DNA of 64,000 nt from Chachezhania sediminis (GCF_009765275.1 NZ_VOPH01000002.1:682001-746000); one strand, 5' to 3'. Shown: positions 45,507 through 55,645, counted from the first letter of the stretch. Notes: generated by a model from the sequence alone, not told the origin. Program-made: numbers and translations.

Positions 45507-47186
45507 ATGGCTCAAACCAATTCGATGGAGGAATTCGAAGCCCTCCTGAACGAAAGCTTCGAAATCGACACGCCCCAGGAAGGGACCGTTGTCAAAGGCA
45601 AGGTCATCTCGATCGAGAACGGCCAGGCCGTCATCGACGTAGGCTACAAGATGGAAGGCCGCGTCGAACTCAAAGAATTCGCAAATCCCGGTGAAGCGCC
45701 CGACATCTCGGTCGGCGACGAGGTCGAAGTCTACCTTCGCCAGGTCGAGAACGCGCGCGGCGAGGCTGTCATCAGCCGCGAGATGGCGCGCCGCGAGGCT
45801 GCCTGGGATCGTCTGGAAAAGGCTTACGCCGACGATGCACGCGTCGAAGGCGCGATCTTCGGCCGCGTCAAGGGTGGCTTCACCGTCGATCTGGGCGGTG
45901 CCGTGGCCTTCCTGCCGGGTTCGCAGGTTGACGTCCGCCCCGTGCGCGATGCCGGCCCGCTGATGGGTCTGAAGCAGCCGTTCCAGATCCTGAAGATGGA
46001 CCGCCGCCGCGGCAACATCGTGGTTTCGCGCCGTGCGATCCTGGAAGAATCCCGCGCCGAACAGCGCGCCGAGGTCATCGGCAAGCTGCAGGAAGGCGAT
46101 GCGGTCGACGGTGTCGTCAAGAACATCACCGAATACGGGGCCTTCGTGGACCTGGGCGGTGTCGATGGCCTGCTGCACGTCACCGACATGGCATGGCGCC
46201 GTGTGAACCACCCGTCCGAGATCCTGTCGATCGGCGAGACCGTCAAGGTCCAGGTCATCAAGATCAACAAGGAAACCCACCGCATCAGCCTGGGCATGAA
46301 GCAGCTGCAGGAAGATCCGTGGGATCTGGTGGCCGCCAAGTACCCGCTGTCGACCGTGCACACGGGCCGCGTGACCAACATCACCGACTACGGCGCATTC
46401 GTCGAGCTGGAGCCGGGTGTCGAAGGTCTGGTCCACGTGTCGGAAATGTCCTGGACCAAGAAGAACGTCCATCCGGGCAAGATCGTGTCGACCAGCCAGG
46501 AAGTGCAGGTCATGGTGCTCGAGATCGACGGTGCCAAGCGCCGCGTCTCGCTGGGTCTCAAGCAGACCATGCGCAACCCGTGGGAAGTCTTTGCCGAGAC
46601 TCACCCCGAGGGCACGCAGGTCGAGGGCGAGGTCAAGAACATCACCGAGTTCGGCCTGTTCATCGGTCTCGACGGCGAGATCGACGGCATGGTTCACCTG
46701 TCCGACCTGTCCTGGGACGAGCGTGGCGAGGATGCGATTCAGAACTATCGCAAGGGCGACATCGTCCAGGCCGTGGTTTCGGAAGTCGACATCGACAAGG
46801 AGCGGATCTCGCTCTCGATCAAGGCGCTGGGCGGCGACAAGTTCGCTGAAGCGGTCGGCGGCGTGCGTCGCGGTTCGATCGTCACCGTCGTCGTGACGGC
46901 GATCGAGGACGGTGGCATCGAGGTCGAGTACGAGGGCATGAAGTCCTTCATCCGTCGCTCGGACCTGTCGCGGGATCGTTCGGAACAGCGTCCGGAACGC
47001 TTCTCGGTCGGCGACAAGGTCGACGTGCGCGTCACCAATGTCGACTCGAAGACCCGTCGTCTGGGCCTGTCGATCAAGGCACGCGAGATCGCGGAAGAGA
47101 AGGAAGCCGTGGAACAGTACGGCTCGTCCGACTCGGGCGCATCGCTGGGCGATATCCTGGGCGCGGCGCTGAAGGGCGACAACTAA
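45507..47186 (+). CDS. rpsA: 30S ribosomal protein S1
   Basis: 559 residues, the usual size for a six-domain S1. Repeated S1/OB folds are seen, for example VVKGKVISIENGQAVIDVGY, DGVVKNITEYGAFVDLGGVD, HTGRVTNITDYGAFVELEPG and EGEVKNITEFGLFIGLDGEI. S1 binds mRNA leaders and is needed to start translation of most mRNAs in Gram-negative bacteria. It is essential. A strong terminator follows 38 bases after the stop. Confidence 0.98.
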   Translation: MAQTNSMEEFEALLNESFEIDTPQEGTVVKGKVISIENGQAVIDVGYKMEGRVELKEFANPGEAPDISVGDEVEVYLRQVENARGEAVISREMARREAAWDRLEKAYADDARVEGAIFGRVKGGFTVDLGGAVAFLPGSQVDVRPVRDAGPLMGLKQPFQILKMDRRRGNIVVSRRAILEESRAEQRAEVIGKLQEGDAVDGVVKNITEYGAFVDLGGVDGLLHVTDMAWRRVNHPSEILSIGETVKVQVIKINKETHRISLGMKQLQEDPWDLVAAKYPLSTVHTGRVTNITDYGAFVELEPGVEGLVHVSEMSWTKKNVHPGKIVSTSQEVQVMVLEIDGAKRRVSLGLKQTMRNPWEVFAETHPEGTQVEGEVKNITEFGLFIGLDGEIDGMVHLSDLSWDERGEDAIQNYRKGDIVQAVVSEVDIDKERISLSIKALGGDKFAEAVGGVRRGSIVTVVVTAIEDGGIEVEYEGMKSFIRRSDLSRDRSEQRPERFSVGDKVDVRVTNVDSKTRRLGLSIKAREIAEEKEAVEQYGSSDSGASLGDILGAALKGDN

Positions 47187-47223
47187 GTCCTGACAGCGTT
47201 TCGCTGACGCTTCTGCAAGATCC

Positions 47224-47256
47224 GGCCCCGCAGCCTACACGGTTGCGGGGCCTTTT
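47224..47256 (+). terminator. rpsA intrinsic terminator
   Basis: GGCCCCGCA (47224-47232) pairs perfectly with TGCGGGGCC (47244-47252), followed by TTTTCTGTTT. It separates rpsA from ihfB. The rest of the 441-base gap to ihfB holds only the ihfB promoter as far as I can see. Confidence 0.85.
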
Positions 47257-47552
47257 CTGTTTCAGGCCGCGGCTAGGTCCGCCCGGCCCGCGCCGCCTCC
47301 ACCCACCCATCCCCGTCGGATGCGGTGCCTGCCCCCGACGCTGTCCAAGCCGGGGGCGGACGGACCCTGTCAGGGGCCGGGGAATCGGGACGGGAAGGTC
47401 GGGCCGAATCAGCACCGGCAGACCTGTGGATAACCCGGGATCCGGTGCGGCAGGGGGGTGGGCGTCCTGTCAAAGGCCCTTCCGGGCGTGCCGCATCGGC
47501 CACGGCATGGACGCAGTGCCCTGATTTCCGTGATTTTTCCGACAGTTCGTGT

Positions 47553-47580
47553 TTGAGAAGTGAGGTAACATTCGTATAGT
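47553..47580 (+). promoter_or_regulatory. ihfB promoter
   Basis: TTGAGA (47553-47558), 16 bases, TATAGT (47575-47580), 47 bases before the start codon. It shares the TATAGT box with the rpsA promoter. Confidence 0.5.
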
Positions 47581-47627
47581 CCCGCACGAGCGCAGCTGGG
47601 ATTGCTCTGCGAGGGAGGTGAGCGCCG

Positions 47628-47909
47628 ATGATCCGGTCGGAACTGATTGCAAAGATTGCCGAGGAGAATCCTCATCTCTACCAGCGCGACGTCGAGCGCA
47701 TCGTGAACACCGTCTTCGAAGAGGTGACGGACGCGATGGCGCGGGGCGACCGGGTGGAACTGCGGGGCTTCGGCGCATTTTCGGTTAAGAAGCGCGACGC
47801 GCGGATCGGTCGCAATCCAAGAACCGGCGAAACGGTGCATGTGGAAGAGAAGTTCGTGCCCTTCTTCAAGACGGGCAAGCTTCTTCGGGACCGACTGAAC
47901 GGGAAATAA
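47628..47909 (+). CDS. ihfB: Integration host factor subunit beta
   Basis: 93 residues of the HU/IHF fold: [37 protein letters not shown] and the DNA-clamp loop [14 protein letters not shown] bends DNA as an alpha/beta heterodimer; ihfA is not in the window. GGGAGGTGAG precedes the ATG. A LapA-like gene follows after 3 bases. Confidence 0.96.
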   Translation: MIRSELIAKIAEENPHLYQRDVERIVNTVFEEVTDAMARGDRVELRGFGAFSVKKRDARIGRNPRTGETVHVEEKFVPFFKTGKLLRDRLNGK

Positions 47910-47912
47910 TTC

Positions 47913-48275
47913 ATGCGCTATGTCCGCTATGCCATCCTTGCGATCCTTGCCATTGTCTTCGTGTCGATCGCGATGGCGAACCGAGATCAGGTGACGGTGG
48001 AACTGCTGGCGCCCGCGTTCGAGAATGTCGTGGGCCGGAACTGGGAGATCACCCTGCCGCTGTTCCTGGTGATGCTGATCAGCGCCCTGGGCGGGCTGGT
48101 CTTCGGTTTCGTCTGGGAATGGATCCGCGAGCACAAGCACCGTCGCGAGGCCGGTCGCCGGCGGCGCGAGGTGAAGCGGCTGGAACGTGAAGTGGGCCGC
48201 CTGACCGACGAGAAGCACGCCGGCAAGGACGAGGTGCTGGCGATCCTCGACGAGGCGGATCGCCGCCGGGCATGA
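47913..48275 (+). CDS. LapA-domain (DUF1049) membrane protein
   Basis: 120 residues. Two membrane helices ([20 protein letters not shown] and [20 protein letters not shown]) flank the conserved [10 protein letters not shown] loop, and a basic coiled-coil tail follows ([20 protein letters not shown]). LapA in E. coli assists LPS assembly and FtsH/LapB control. Here it lies between ihfB and trpF, the usual place in Rhodobacterales. The trpF start overlaps its stop. Confidence 0.87.
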   Translation: MRYVRYAILAILAIVFVSIAMANRDQVTVELLAPAFENVVGRNWEITLPLFLVMLISALGGLVFGFVWEWIREHKHRREAGRRRREVKRLEREVGRLTDEKHAGKDEVLAILDEADRRRA

Positions 48276-48928
48276 TGTCCGACATCAGGGTCAAGATCTG
48301 CGGGTTGTCCGATGCGGCGACCTTGTTCGCCGCTGTCGATGCCGGCGCGGCCTATGTGGGCTTTGTCTTCTTCCCGAAATCGCCACGCTGCGTGACGCCG
48401 GAGCTTGCTGCCGAACTGGCGGCACAGGTGCCGCCGGGCGTGTGCAAGGTGGCGCTGACCGTCAACATGGACCCGGCAGAGCTGGAAGGGCTGGCGGCCC
48501 GGGTGCCGCTGGACATGCTGCAGCTTCACGGGTCGGAATCGCCGGAACAGGTGGTCGAGGTTCGCGCGCGAACCGGCCTGCCGGTGATGAAGGCCGTGGG
48601 CGTGGCCGAGGCCGCGGACCTGGCGCGGCTGGAAAGCTATTGGCCTGTGGCGGACCAGATCCTGGTCGATGCCAAGCCCCCCAAGGGGGCGGATCTGCCG
48701 GGCGGCAACGGGCTGGCCTTCGACTGGCAGCTGCTGGTCAAGCGGCGCTGGCCTGTGCCGTGGATGCTGGCGGGCGGGCTAACGGCCGATAACGTCGCCG
48801 AGGCGATCCGGCTGACGGGGGCCAAGCAGGTCGACGTGTCGAGCGGCGTGGAAGGCGCGCCGGGCGTGAAGTCTATCGACAGGATCCGGGCCTTCATCGC
48901 ATCTGCGCAGGGCGCGGTCGCGCGTTAA
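48272..48928 (+). CDS. trpF: Phosphoribosylanthranilate isomerase
   Basis: 218 residues. TrpF carries out the third step of tryptophan synthesis. The catalytic Cys is in [16 protein letters not shown] and the catalytic Asp in [25 protein letters not shown] and [14 protein letters not shown] bind phosphate. Two ATGs (48272 and 48275) are possible. trpB lies two genes downstream; trpA is absent from the window. Confidence 0.96.
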   Translation: MMSDIRVKICGLSDAATLFAAVDAGAAYVGFVFFPKSPRCVTPELAAELAAQVPPGVCKVALTVNMDPAELEGLAARVPLDMLQLHGSESPEQVVEVRARTGLPVMKAVGVAEAADLARLESYWPVADQILVDAKPPKGADLPGGNGLAFDWQLLVKRRWPVPWMLAGGLTADNVAEAIRLTGAKQVDVSSGVEGAPGVKSIDRIRAFIASAQGAVAR

Positions 48929-48962
48929 TCGCCCCTTAACCCTGTTCTGCGACAGCAGGGGC

Positions 48963-49205
48963 ATGGCTTCCATCACTGACATGATGACGGGCGACCGCTG
49001 GCTGGCACAGGTCTTCGCCTCGACCGAGGCGCGGAAGGGCGGGATCGTGAAGCGGCAGATCCGGGATGTGGACCGGTTCGTCGGCCGCGAGGAATTCCTG
49101 GACGAGGTGCACAGGCGGGGGTTCCAGGTGCTGGAAAACGGCCGGCACTATGTCGTGTTCTGCAACGATTACCCGATACGCCCGCCACGGGCGAAGGGCC
49201 TTTGA
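48963..49205 (+). CDS. Small conserved protein between trpF and trpB
   Basis: 80 residues, soluble, basic. Sequence blocks: LAQVFASTEARKGGIVKRQI, RDVDRFVGREEFLDEVHRRG and FQVLENGRHYVVFCNDYPIR. It is found between trpF and trpB in related bacteria, as far as I recall, but I know no function and it has no enzyme motif. The stop codon lies in a perfect 10-bp stem, the first of three tandem hairpins. Confidence 0.8.
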   Translation: MASITDMMTGDRWLAQVFASTEARKGGIVKRQIRDVDRFVGREEFLDEVHRRGFQVLENGRHYVVFCNDYPIRPPRAKGL

Positions 49206-49260
49206 AAAGGCCCTTCCAAAGCCGCCGAAGGGCGGCTTCCAAGGCGATTTAAATCGCCTT
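49193..49260. repeat. Three tandem stem-loops before trpB
   Basis: GAAGGGCCTT/AAGGCCCTTC with a TGAA loop (49193-49216), AAGCCGCC/GGCGGCTT with a GAAG loop (49219-49238), and the perfect 20-base palindrome formed by AAGGCGATTT and AAATCGCCTT (49241-49260). All are perfect. None is followed by a T run. They resemble the cluster at 16385-16474 and may modulate trpB expression relative to trpF. Confidence 0.65.
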
Positions 49261-49321
49261 GCGCTTGCCCTTGGGGCGGTGCCCTACTAGACCTTGGGGA
49301 ACGCGCGGAAGGGCAGAGCAC

Positions 49322-50569
49322 ATGGCCAACGATCTTTTCAATTCCTTCATGTCGGGACCCGACGAGAACGGCCGCTTCGGCCTGTTTGGCGGGCGTTTCG
49401 TCAGCGAGACGCTGATGCCGCTGATCCTGGACCTGGAAGCGGAATACGAGAAGGCCAAGACCGACCCGACCTTTTGGGCCGAGATGGACTATCTCTGGAA
49501 GCACTATGTCGGCCGTCCCAGCCCGCTCTATTTCGCGGAACGCCTGACCGAGCATTTCGGCGGCGCCAAGATCTACATGAAGCGGGACGAGCTGAACCAC
49601 ACCGGCGCGCACAAGATCAACAACGTGCTGGGCCAGATCATCCTGGCCCGCCGCATGGGCAAGACCAGGATCATCGCCGAAACCGGCGCAGGCCAGCACG
49701 GCGTGGCGACCGCCACCGTCTGCGCCAAGTTCGGCCTGAAATGCGTGGTCTACATGGGCGCCCACGACGTCCAGCGCCAGTCGCCCAACGTCTTCCGGAT
49801 GCGCCTTCTGGGGGCCGAGGTGATTCCGGTCACATCGGGCCGCGGGACGCTGAAGGACGCGATGAACGACGCGCTGCGGGACTGGGTGACCAATGTCCAC
49901 GACACGTTCTACTGCATCGGCACCGTCGCCGGGCCGCACCCCTATCCGGCCATGGTCCGCGACTTCCAGTCGATCATCGGCAAGGAAGCGAAGGAACAGA
50001 TGGCCGAAGCCGAGGGCCGCCTGCCGGACACGCTGGTCGCCGCCATTGGCGGCGGGTCGAACGCCATGGGCCTTTTCTACCCGTTCCTGGACGACCCGTC
50101 GGTCAACATCATCGGCGTCGAGGCCGGCGGTCGCGGCGTCGACGACCGGATGGAACACTGCGCCTCGCTGACCGGCGGGCGTCCGGGGGTGCTGCATGGC
50201 AACCGGACCTACCTGCTGCAGGACGATGTGGGGCAGATCCTGGAAGGCTACTCGATCTCGGCTGGTCTGGATTACCCGGGCATCGGGCCGGAGCACGCCT
50301 GGCTGCACGACACGGGGCGCGCACAATATGTCTCGATCACCGATGCCGAGGCGCTGGAGGCGTTCCAGCTCTGCACCTCGATGGAAGGGATCATCCCGGC
50401 GCTGGAACCCAGCCACGCCCTGGCCCATGTCGCCAAGATCGCGCCCGATCTGCCGAAGGATCACCTGATCTGCATGAACCTGTGCGGACGGGGCGACAAG
50501 GACATCTTCACCGTTGCCAAGCACCTTGGCTTCGACATGAGCGACACAGAAGGGCGCGAGGCCAAGTGA
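49322..50569 (+). CDS. trpB: Tryptophan synthase beta chain
   Basis: 415 residues. TrpB condenses indole and serine using PLP. The PLP lysine lies in [18 protein letters not shown], with [20 protein letters not shown] and the phosphate loop [15 protein letters not shown] also intact. Channel partner trpA is not adjacent. ATG 49322 has GGAAGGGCAG upstream; the next gene overlaps the stop as GTGA. Confidence 0.97.
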   Translation: MANDLFNSFMSGPDENGRFGLFGGRFVSETLMPLILDLEAEYEKAKTDPTFWAEMDYLWKHYVGRPSPLYFAERLTEHFGGAKIYMKRDELNHTGAHKINNVLGQIILARRMGKTRIIAETGAGQHGVATATVCAKFGLKCVVYMGAHDVQRQSPNVFRMRLLGAEVIPVTSGRGTLKDAMNDALRDWVTNVHDTFYCIGTVAGPHPYPAMVRDFQSIIGKEAKEQMAEAEGRLPDTLVAAIGGGSNAMGLFYPFLDDPSVNIIGVEAGGRGVDDRMEHCASLTGGRPGVLHGNRTYLLQDDVGQILEGYSISAGLDYPGIGPEHAWLHDTGRAQYVSITDAEALEAFQLCTSMEGIIPALEPSHALAHVAKIAPDLPKDHLICMNLCGRGDKDIFTVAKHLGFDMSDTEGREAK

Positions 50570-51030
50570 GCCTGCGCCTGCGTCTGGCCCGGTCCGACGA
50601 GGCGGATACGGTCCGGGCGCTGGCGCGCGTCTCTTACGCCCGTCATGTGCCGAACATCGGTCGCGAACCCGCGCCGATGACGGAAGATTACACCGCCCGG
50701 GTCGCCGAGGGCACCGTGCAGGTGCTGGTCGACGGCCCGGAGGAGACGGGCGGGATCCTAGGTTACCTGATCCTTTTCGACGAACCAGATGCCCTGATGC
50801 TGGACAATGTCGCCGTGGCCGAACATGCGCAGGGCAGGGGGCTGGGACGCTATCTGGTGGAAGCGGCCGAGGCCGAGGCACGGGCCCGCGGATATGACCT
50901 TGTCCGGCTTTACACCAATGCGAAGATGACGGGGAACATCGCGCTCTACACCCATCTGGGCTTCGAGGAGACGGCGCGCGTGACCGAGAAGATGTTCGAG
51001 CGCGTCTACATGGAAAAGCGCCTCGGCTGA
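50566..51030 (+). CDS. GNAT-family N-acetyltransferase
   Basis: 154 residues. The acetyl-CoA loop [20 protein letters not shown] and the late [16 protein letters not shown] define the GNAT fold. The target is unknown. GTG 50566 overlaps the trpB stop (GTGA), so it is coupled to trpB. Its last codons form half of the bidirectional terminator stem shared with the convergent gene. Confidence 0.88.
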   Translation: MSLRLRLARSDEADTVRALARVSYARHVPNIGREPAPMTEDYTARVAEGTVQVLVDGPEETGGILGYLILFDEPDALMLDNVAVAEHAQGRGLGRYLVEAAEAEARARGYDLVRLYTNAKMTGNIALYTHLGFEETARVTEKMFERVYMEKRLG

Positions 51031-51038
51031 GGCGCTTT
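51015..51038. terminator. Bidirectional terminator between convergent genes
   Basis: AAAGCGCCTC (51015-51024) pairs perfectly with GAGGCGCTTT (51029-51038) around GGCT. A-rich and T-rich ends let it act in both directions, for the GNAT gene (plus) and the heme-oxygenase-like gene (minus). Confidence 0.65.
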
Positions 51039-51050
51039 CCCGAGGTTGGA

Positions 51051-51377
51051 TCAGCCTTCGCGGACCACGGTTTCGAACAGTTCGACCTGCGGCGGGCCCA
51101 TCAGGGCATCCCGGGTGCCGTTGTTGCCGGCGTTCTTGTGGGCGTCGCGGAACTGTTCCGACCTGGTCCAGGCGGTAAAGTCGTCCTTGCTGCCCCAGAT
51201 GGTGTGGCTGGAATAGAGGGTATAGCCCTCTTCCTCGTTCGCCGCACCCTTCAGCAGACGGAATTCGACAAAGCCGTCCATCTCCTTCAGGCGGCTTTCC
51301 CGGCTGGTCCAGATGTTTTCGAAATCGGCTTCCTTGCCGGGTTTCACCTTGAATCGGTTCATGGCGATGAAGGCCAT
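51051..51377 (-). CDS. IsdG/HmoA-like heme-degrading monooxygenase (ABM fold)
   Basis: 108 residues with the dimeric ferredoxin-like ABM fold. The catalytic residues of IsdG-type enzymes appear at matching places: N7 (MAFIAMNRFKV), W70 (FTAWTRSEQF) and H80 (FRDAHKNAG), with W and H ten residues apart as in IsdG. It may open heme to release iron. AAGGAG lies upstream of ATG 51377. Generic ABM proteins share the fold without this triad, so the triad is the main argument. Confidence 0.75.
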   Translation of the reverse strand: MAFIAMNRFKVKPGKEADFENIWTSRESRLKEMDGFVEFRLLKGAANEEEGYTLYSSHTIWGSKDDFTAWTRSEQFRDAHKNAGNNGTRDALMGPPQVELFETVVREG

Positions 51378-51490
51378 GGCGCGCTCCTTCCTGATTGGGT
51401 TCGGGCAGGCTGGCATTCGGCCCGTGACGGGCACCGCGGCTGGCTATCGGGCCTAAGTGACACGTTCAGGGGGCCAAGGGCAACCGCCGA

Positions 51491-51868
51491 TCAGGCCGGC
51501 TTGGCGTCGTATTGCTGCAGGATCTCCAGCGGCACGATGTCCAGCGCGCGGGCATGGGTGGCTTGAAGGTGGACCAGCGGCGCACAGCCCTCGTCGTGGG
51601 CTTGAAGAAACCGGGCGGCACACAGGCACCAGCTGTCGCCGGGCTTCAGCCCGGCGAAGCGGTATTCCGGCCGGGGCGTCGACAGATCGTTGCCCACATA
51701 TTTCGAGTAGGCCAGGAATTCGGCTGTCATGACGGCGCACACGGTGTGGCTGCCGGTGTCCTGGTCGCAGGTGTTGCAATGTCCGTCGCGGAAGAAGCCG
51801 GTCACCGGATCGGCGGAACAGGACACGAGGGACTGGCCAAGGACGTTCAGGCTGGGGTCCGGGGTCAT
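51491..51868 (-). CDS. DUF2237 family protein
   Basis: 125 residues. Typical blocks: LNVLGQSLVSCSADPVTGFF, RDGHCNTCDQDTGSHTVCAV, PEYRFAGLKPGDSWCLCAAR and HARALDIVPLEILQ. Several Cys are conserved. The function is unknown. The second ATG (51868) is preferred because AGGAG lies 7 bases before it; the first (51874) is only 1 base from it and overlaps the DUF2332 stop. Confidence 0.87.
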   Translation of the reverse strand: MTPDPSLNVLGQSLVSCSADPVTGFFRDGHCNTCDQDTGSHTVCAVMTAEFLAYSKYVGNDLSTPRPEYRFAGLKPGDSWCLCAARFLQAHDEGCAPLVHLQATHARALDIVPLEILQQYDAKPA

Positions 51869-51870
51869 CG

Positions 51871-52911
51871 TCATTCTCCTTCCGGGCGGGCCAGCCACTT
51901 GATCCAGTGGCCATGAAAATCGACCCGGGCCAGTTCCGTATCGGTATCCCCGGGCCAGAGACGAAGGCCCAGCCGCGCGCTGCCCTTCGTTGCGTCCGCC
52001 TCCATCGAGAGCCATGCCAGCGGCGCATCGTCGGTGGCCCGGGCGCCGGCGGCTTCGATCAGGGCGGTGGCCCGCGCGCTGACGTCGGCCGGGAAGTACT
52101 GCCAGGCGATGGTGTGATAGATCAGATGGACATGGCCCGGAAAGGTCGAGGCCAGTTGCGTTTCCAGCCAGTCGGCGGCATCGCCCGCCTCGACCTTCGT
52201 GTCGATGGCGGCCATGGCGGCCGTCGTCAGTTCTACCCTGTGGGGCTGATCGGCCCACAGATAGGCCTTCATCCGCAAGGCCTGCGCCGGGTCAGTCAGG
52301 TCGACCGGCCGCAGGTCCACGGCGGCCTTCCGATCGACACGGATATCCCGGGCGGTGGGGACCGGACCATCCCAGTCCGGCGTCAGGGTCAGGACCGGGT
52401 TGGCGGGCCCCAGGCGGGTGTCGCCGGCCTGAAGGGCGTACCGGTCCCAGTTCGTGTTCAGCCCGCCCGAGGCGCCCAGTTCCGAGGTCACGAAGGGCAG
52501 GGGATGGCGCGCGGCCACCCAGTGCGCCCCGGCGATCAGGGCCGCGCTGCGACGTACCTCGTTCGTCTGGGGCGGGCTTTTCATCCATTCGGTGAAAAAG
52601 TCCCGGTGCCGGTCCATGGCGGCAATTGCCTGCGGGATCAGCGTTGCGGCCACCACCTCGTTCGGCGGATACTGCGCGGCCAGCGCGTCGTCCTGCCCTG
52701 TCAGCACCAGCGCATGAAGGCCACCGGCCACCCGCAGCGGCAGAGAGTGGCCGTTGGGTCCGGTGTCGCCGTCGAAGCCGCGGCAGATCCTGTCGATATG
52801 GGATCCCTCGGGCCAGTTGTCGGCCAGCCCCTCCAGCAGGATGCCCATGAAGGGCGACCCCAGCCCGGTACAGGCCCGGGCCTGGCCGCGGAAATCGTCA
52901 AGCAAGCTCAT
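51871..52911 (-). CDS. DUF2332 family protein
   Basis: 346 residues, soluble. Blocks: [54 protein letters not shown] and [14 protein letters not shown]. The [10 protein letters not shown] segment resembles a SAM- or nucleotide-binding loop, but no reaction is known. It overlaps pth (ATGA) upstream and the DUF2237 gene downstream, making a pth-DUF2332-DUF2237 run. Confidence 0.85.
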   Translation of the reverse strand: MSLLDDFRGQARACTGLGSPFMGILLEGLADNWPEGSHIDRICRGFDGDTGPNGHSLPLRVAGGLHALVLTGQDDALAAQYPPNEVVAATLIPQAIAAMDRHRDFFTEWMKSPPQTNEVRRSAALIAGAHWVAARHPLPFVTSELGASGGLNTNWDRYALQAGDTRLGPANPVLTLTPDWDGPVPTARDIRVDRKAAVDLRPVDLTDPAQALRMKAYLWADQPHRVELTTAAMAAIDTKVEAGDAADWLETQLASTFPGHVHLIYHTIAWQYFPADVSARATALIEAAGARATDDAPLAWLSMEADATKGSARLGLRLWPGDTDTELARVDFHGHWIKWLARPEGE

Positions 52912-53603
52912 TTGAACCGGTCCATTAATCGTTCAAGGGGGGATCGTGTGTCGGGTGCGGGCTCTGCCGGTTTCGGGGCGGGCCTTTCCGTCGCCGGCTT
53001 CGGTGCGTCGTCCTTCGCGGTCTTCGACGACCGCGGCGGCGCGGTCCGTTGCGACACCGCGTTCATGAAGCGCCCGGCATCGCCATTGGCCAGGTGCGCG
53101 GCCCCGTCCGAGACGCCGCGCATCAGGTCGTCCAGCCAGTCCTCGTCCGCCTTGGCGAAATCGTGCAGGACATAGCCCGCGACCAGTTCCTTGCGCCCCG
53201 GATGGCCGATGCCCAGGCGGACCCGGTGATAGGCCTCGCCGATATGGGAATGGATCGAGCGCAGGCCGTTGTGACCCGCATGGCCGCCGCCGGTCTTCAC
53301 CTTCAGGCGGCCGGGGGCCAGATCCAGTTCGTCGTGAAAGACGGTCACTTCGTCCGGTTCCAGCTTGTAGAACCGCATCGCCTCGCCCACCGACTGGCCG
53401 GAGAGGTTCATGAAGGTCTCCGGCTTCAGCAGGATGACCCGGTCGCCCCCCAGCCTTCCTTCGCTGACCTGGCCCTGGAACTTGGAGCGCCATGGCGCAA
53501 AGCCGTGGTCGGCGGCAATCCGGTCCAGGACCATGAAGCCGATATTGTGCCGGTTTTGTGCGTATTTCGCCCCGGGATTGCCGAGACCGACGAAAAGCTG
53601 CAT
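52908..53603 (-). CDS. pth: Peptidyl-tRNA hydrolase
   Basis: 231 residues; the core (about 1-185) has [20 protein letters not shown] with the catalytic His, [24 protein letters not shown] with the Asp, and [12 protein letters not shown]. The last about 45 residues are a Pro/Lys-rich extension ([20 protein letters not shown]). Pth recycles peptidyl-tRNA released from stalled ribosomes. It lies after rplY, the standard order. Confidence 0.95.
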   Translation of the reverse strand: MQLFVGLGNPGAKYAQNRHNIGFMVLDRIAADHGFAPWRSKFQGQVSEGRLGGDRVILLKPETFMNLSGQSVGEAMRFYKLEPDEVTVFHDELDLAPGRLKVKTGGGHAGHNGLRSIHSHIGEAYHRVRLGIGHPGRKELVAGYVLHDFAKADEDWLDDLMRGVSDGAAHLANGDAGRFMNAVSQRTAPPRSSKTAKDDAPKPATERPAPKPAEPAPDTRSPLERLMDRFK

Positions 53604-53682
53604 GGCGCGCCCCCTGAACGTTCGGGTTCAGCGCCCGTCTTGCCCGGTTCTCGCGGGAAAATCCAGCCCGGGGCCCGCAACG

Positions 53683-53706
53683 AAAAACGGGGCCCGATGG
53701 GCCCCG
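53683..53706 (-). terminator. rplY intrinsic terminator
   Basis: On the minus strand CGGGGCCC-ATC-GGGCCCCG is a perfect 8-bp stem followed by TTTTT. It lies 41 bases after the rplY stop and before pth, so pth needs read-through or its own promoter. Confidence 0.8.
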
Positions 53707-53746
53707 CTTCATCGTTCGATGTATCGTCCGACGGACGGAAAGCCGA

Positions 53747-54367
53747 TTATTCCTCGGCTTCGCCTTCGTCTTCCTCGGCGGCATCGGCCGACCGCAGGCC
53801 CGAGGGCGCCGCGATGTTGGCGATGACGAAGTCGCGGTCGATGGTCGGCTTGGTGCCGTCCGGCAGCGTGATCGACGAGATCGTGATCGTGTCGCCGATG
53901 GTCAGGCCCGACAGGTCCACCGTCAGGTGATCCGGGATCTCGCTGGCGGTGACGACCAGTTCGACTTCGGGACGGACCACGGTCAGCACGCCGCCGCGCT
54001 TCAGGCCGGGGCAGGCTTCGTGGTTGATGAACTCGACCGGGATGAAGAGGTTGATCTTCGTCGTGCGGCGCAGGCGCAGCAGGTCGAGGTGCGTCGGCAG
54101 GTCCTTGACGACGTCGCGCTGCACGTCGCGGCAGATGACGCGGACGTCTTCGTGACCTTCAACCTTCAGGTTGAACAGCGTTGCCTTGAACCGGCCGGCC
54201 TTCAGCTTGTGCAGAAGGACGTTGAACGGAATCTGGATCGGCAGCGGATCTTTGTCGCCACCGTAGACAACCCCGGGAACCATGCCATCGCGGCGTGCCT
54301 GACGAGCGGCGCCCTTGCCTGTCCCCGTGCGTTCCTGGGCTTCGAGATCGGGAATCTCATTGGCCAT
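53747..54367 (-). CDS. rplY: 50S ribosomal protein L25/Ctc
   Basis: 206 residues, the long CTC form with an added C-terminal domain. The N-terminal 5S rRNA-binding part has [20 protein letters not shown] and [14 protein letters not shown], and the C-terminal part has [20 protein letters not shown]. An acidic tail ([13 protein letters not shown]) closes it. AGGAG lies 10 bases before ATG 54367. Confidence 0.95.
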   Translation of the reverse strand: MANEIPDLEAQERTGTGKGAARQARRDGMVPGVVYGGDKDPLPIQIPFNVLLHKLKAGRFKATLFNLKVEGHEDVRVICRDVQRDVVKDLPTHLDLLRLRRTTKINLFIPVEFINHEACPGLKRGGVLTVVRPEVELVVTASEIPDHLTVDLSGLTIGDTITISSITLPDGTKPTIDRDFVIANIAAPSGLRSADAAEEDEGEAEE

Positions 54368-54478
54368 GTTGATATCTCCTGGTAGGGGCGGGCATCCTCC
54401 AAGGCTGTATGCCCGCATGAAGGCCGCCCCTTAGGCGATTCCGCGCCAAAAGGAAAGGGCCTTCGGTCCCTGCCCGGG

Positions 54479-55645
54479 TCATGGCTGCCAGTTGCCTTCG
54501 AAATCGGCCGGGACCAGAAGGTTGTGCCGCCCCAGGTCGTTGACCGAGGTTTCGCCGCACAGCGCCATGGACGTGTCCAGCTCCTTGTGGATCACGTTCA
54601 GCGCGGCGGTCACGCCTTCCTGGCCCATGGCGCCCAGACCATAGATGAAGGACCGCCCGATAAAGGTGCCCTTCGCGCCCAGGGCCATGGCTTTCAGCAC
54701 GTCCTGACCCGACCGGATACCACTGTCCAGGTGCACCTCGACCCTGTCGCCGACGGCGTCCACGATCGATGGCAGCATCCGGATCGAACTTAGCGCGCCG
54801 TCCAACTGGCGGCCGCCGTGGTTCGACACGACGATGGCATCGGCGCCTGCATCGGCGGCCATCTTCGCATCTTCCGGGTCCAGGATGCCCTTCAGGATCA
54901 CCTTGCCGCCCCACTGGTCCATCAGCCGCTTGACCTTGTCCCAGTCCAGCGTCGGGTCGAACTGTTCCGCCGTCCATGCGCCCAGCATCCGCGTGTCGGA
55001 AATGCCGTCCACGTGACCCACGATGTTGCCGAAATTGCGCCGCTTGGCGCCCAGCATCCCGATGCCCCAGCGCCACTTGGTCGCCAGGTTGGCGATGGTC
55101 CTGGGCGTCATCTTGGGCGGGGCGGACAGGCCGTTCTTCAGGTCCTTGTGCCGCTGGCCCAGGATCTGCAGGTCCAGCGTGATCACCAGCGCCGAACAGC
55201 CGGCCGCTTTCGCCCGTCCGATCAGGCGCGCCGTATAGTCGGTGTCCTTCATGGTATAAAGCTGGAACCAGAACGGCCGCGACGTCGCCTCGGCCACGTC
55301 CTCGATCGAGTTGATGGACATCGTCGACAGCGTGAAGGGCACACCGAAGGCCTCGGCCGCGCGGGCGGCCTTGATCTCGCCATCCGCGCATTGCATGCCG
55401 GTCAGCCCGACCGGGGCCAGGGCCACCGGCATTGCCACGTCCTGTCCGATCATCTGCGTTTTCGTGGTTCGACCAGACATGTCGACGGCCACACGCTGCC
55501 GCAACCTAATCTTTTCGAAGTCAGTGGTGTTTTCACGGAAAGTCTGCTCGGTCCAGCTGCCGCTTTCCGCGTAGTCAAAGAACATGCGCGGGGCGCGCCG
55601 TTCATGGATCCGTTTCAGATCCTCGATACAGGTAATGACCGGCAT
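54479..55645 (-). CDS. lldD: FMN-dependent L-lactate dehydrogenase / alpha-hydroxy-acid oxidase
   Basis: 388 residues, FMN TIM barrel. Motifs: RMFFDYAESGSWTEQTFREN, RPFWFQLYTMKD, LVITLDLQILGQRHKDLKNG and the active-site VVSNHGGRQLDG with the catalytic His. The family oxidises L-lactate or related acids and feeds electrons to quinone. It is divergent from a marR gene across an AT-rich gap; the MarR protein may control it. Glycolate or mandelate are alternative substrates. Confidence 0.9.
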   Translation of the reverse strand: MPVITCIEDLKRIHERRAPRMFFDYAESGSWTEQTFRENTTDFEKIRLRQRVAVDMSGRTTKTQMIGQDVAMPVALAPVGLTGMQCADGEIKAARAAEAFGVPFTLSTMSINSIEDVAEATSRPFWFQLYTMKDTDYTARLIGRAKAAGCSALVITLDLQILGQRHKDLKNGLSAPPKMTPRTIANLATKWRWGIGMLGAKRRNFGNIVGHVDGISDTRMLGAWTAEQFDPTLDWDKVKRLMDQWGGKVILKGILDPEDAKMAADAGADAIVVSNHGGRQLDGALSSIRMLPSIVDAVGDRVEVHLDSGIRSGQDVLKAMALGAKGTFIGRSFIYGLGAMGQEGVTAALNVIHKELDTSMALCGETSVNDLGRHNLLVPADFEGNWQP

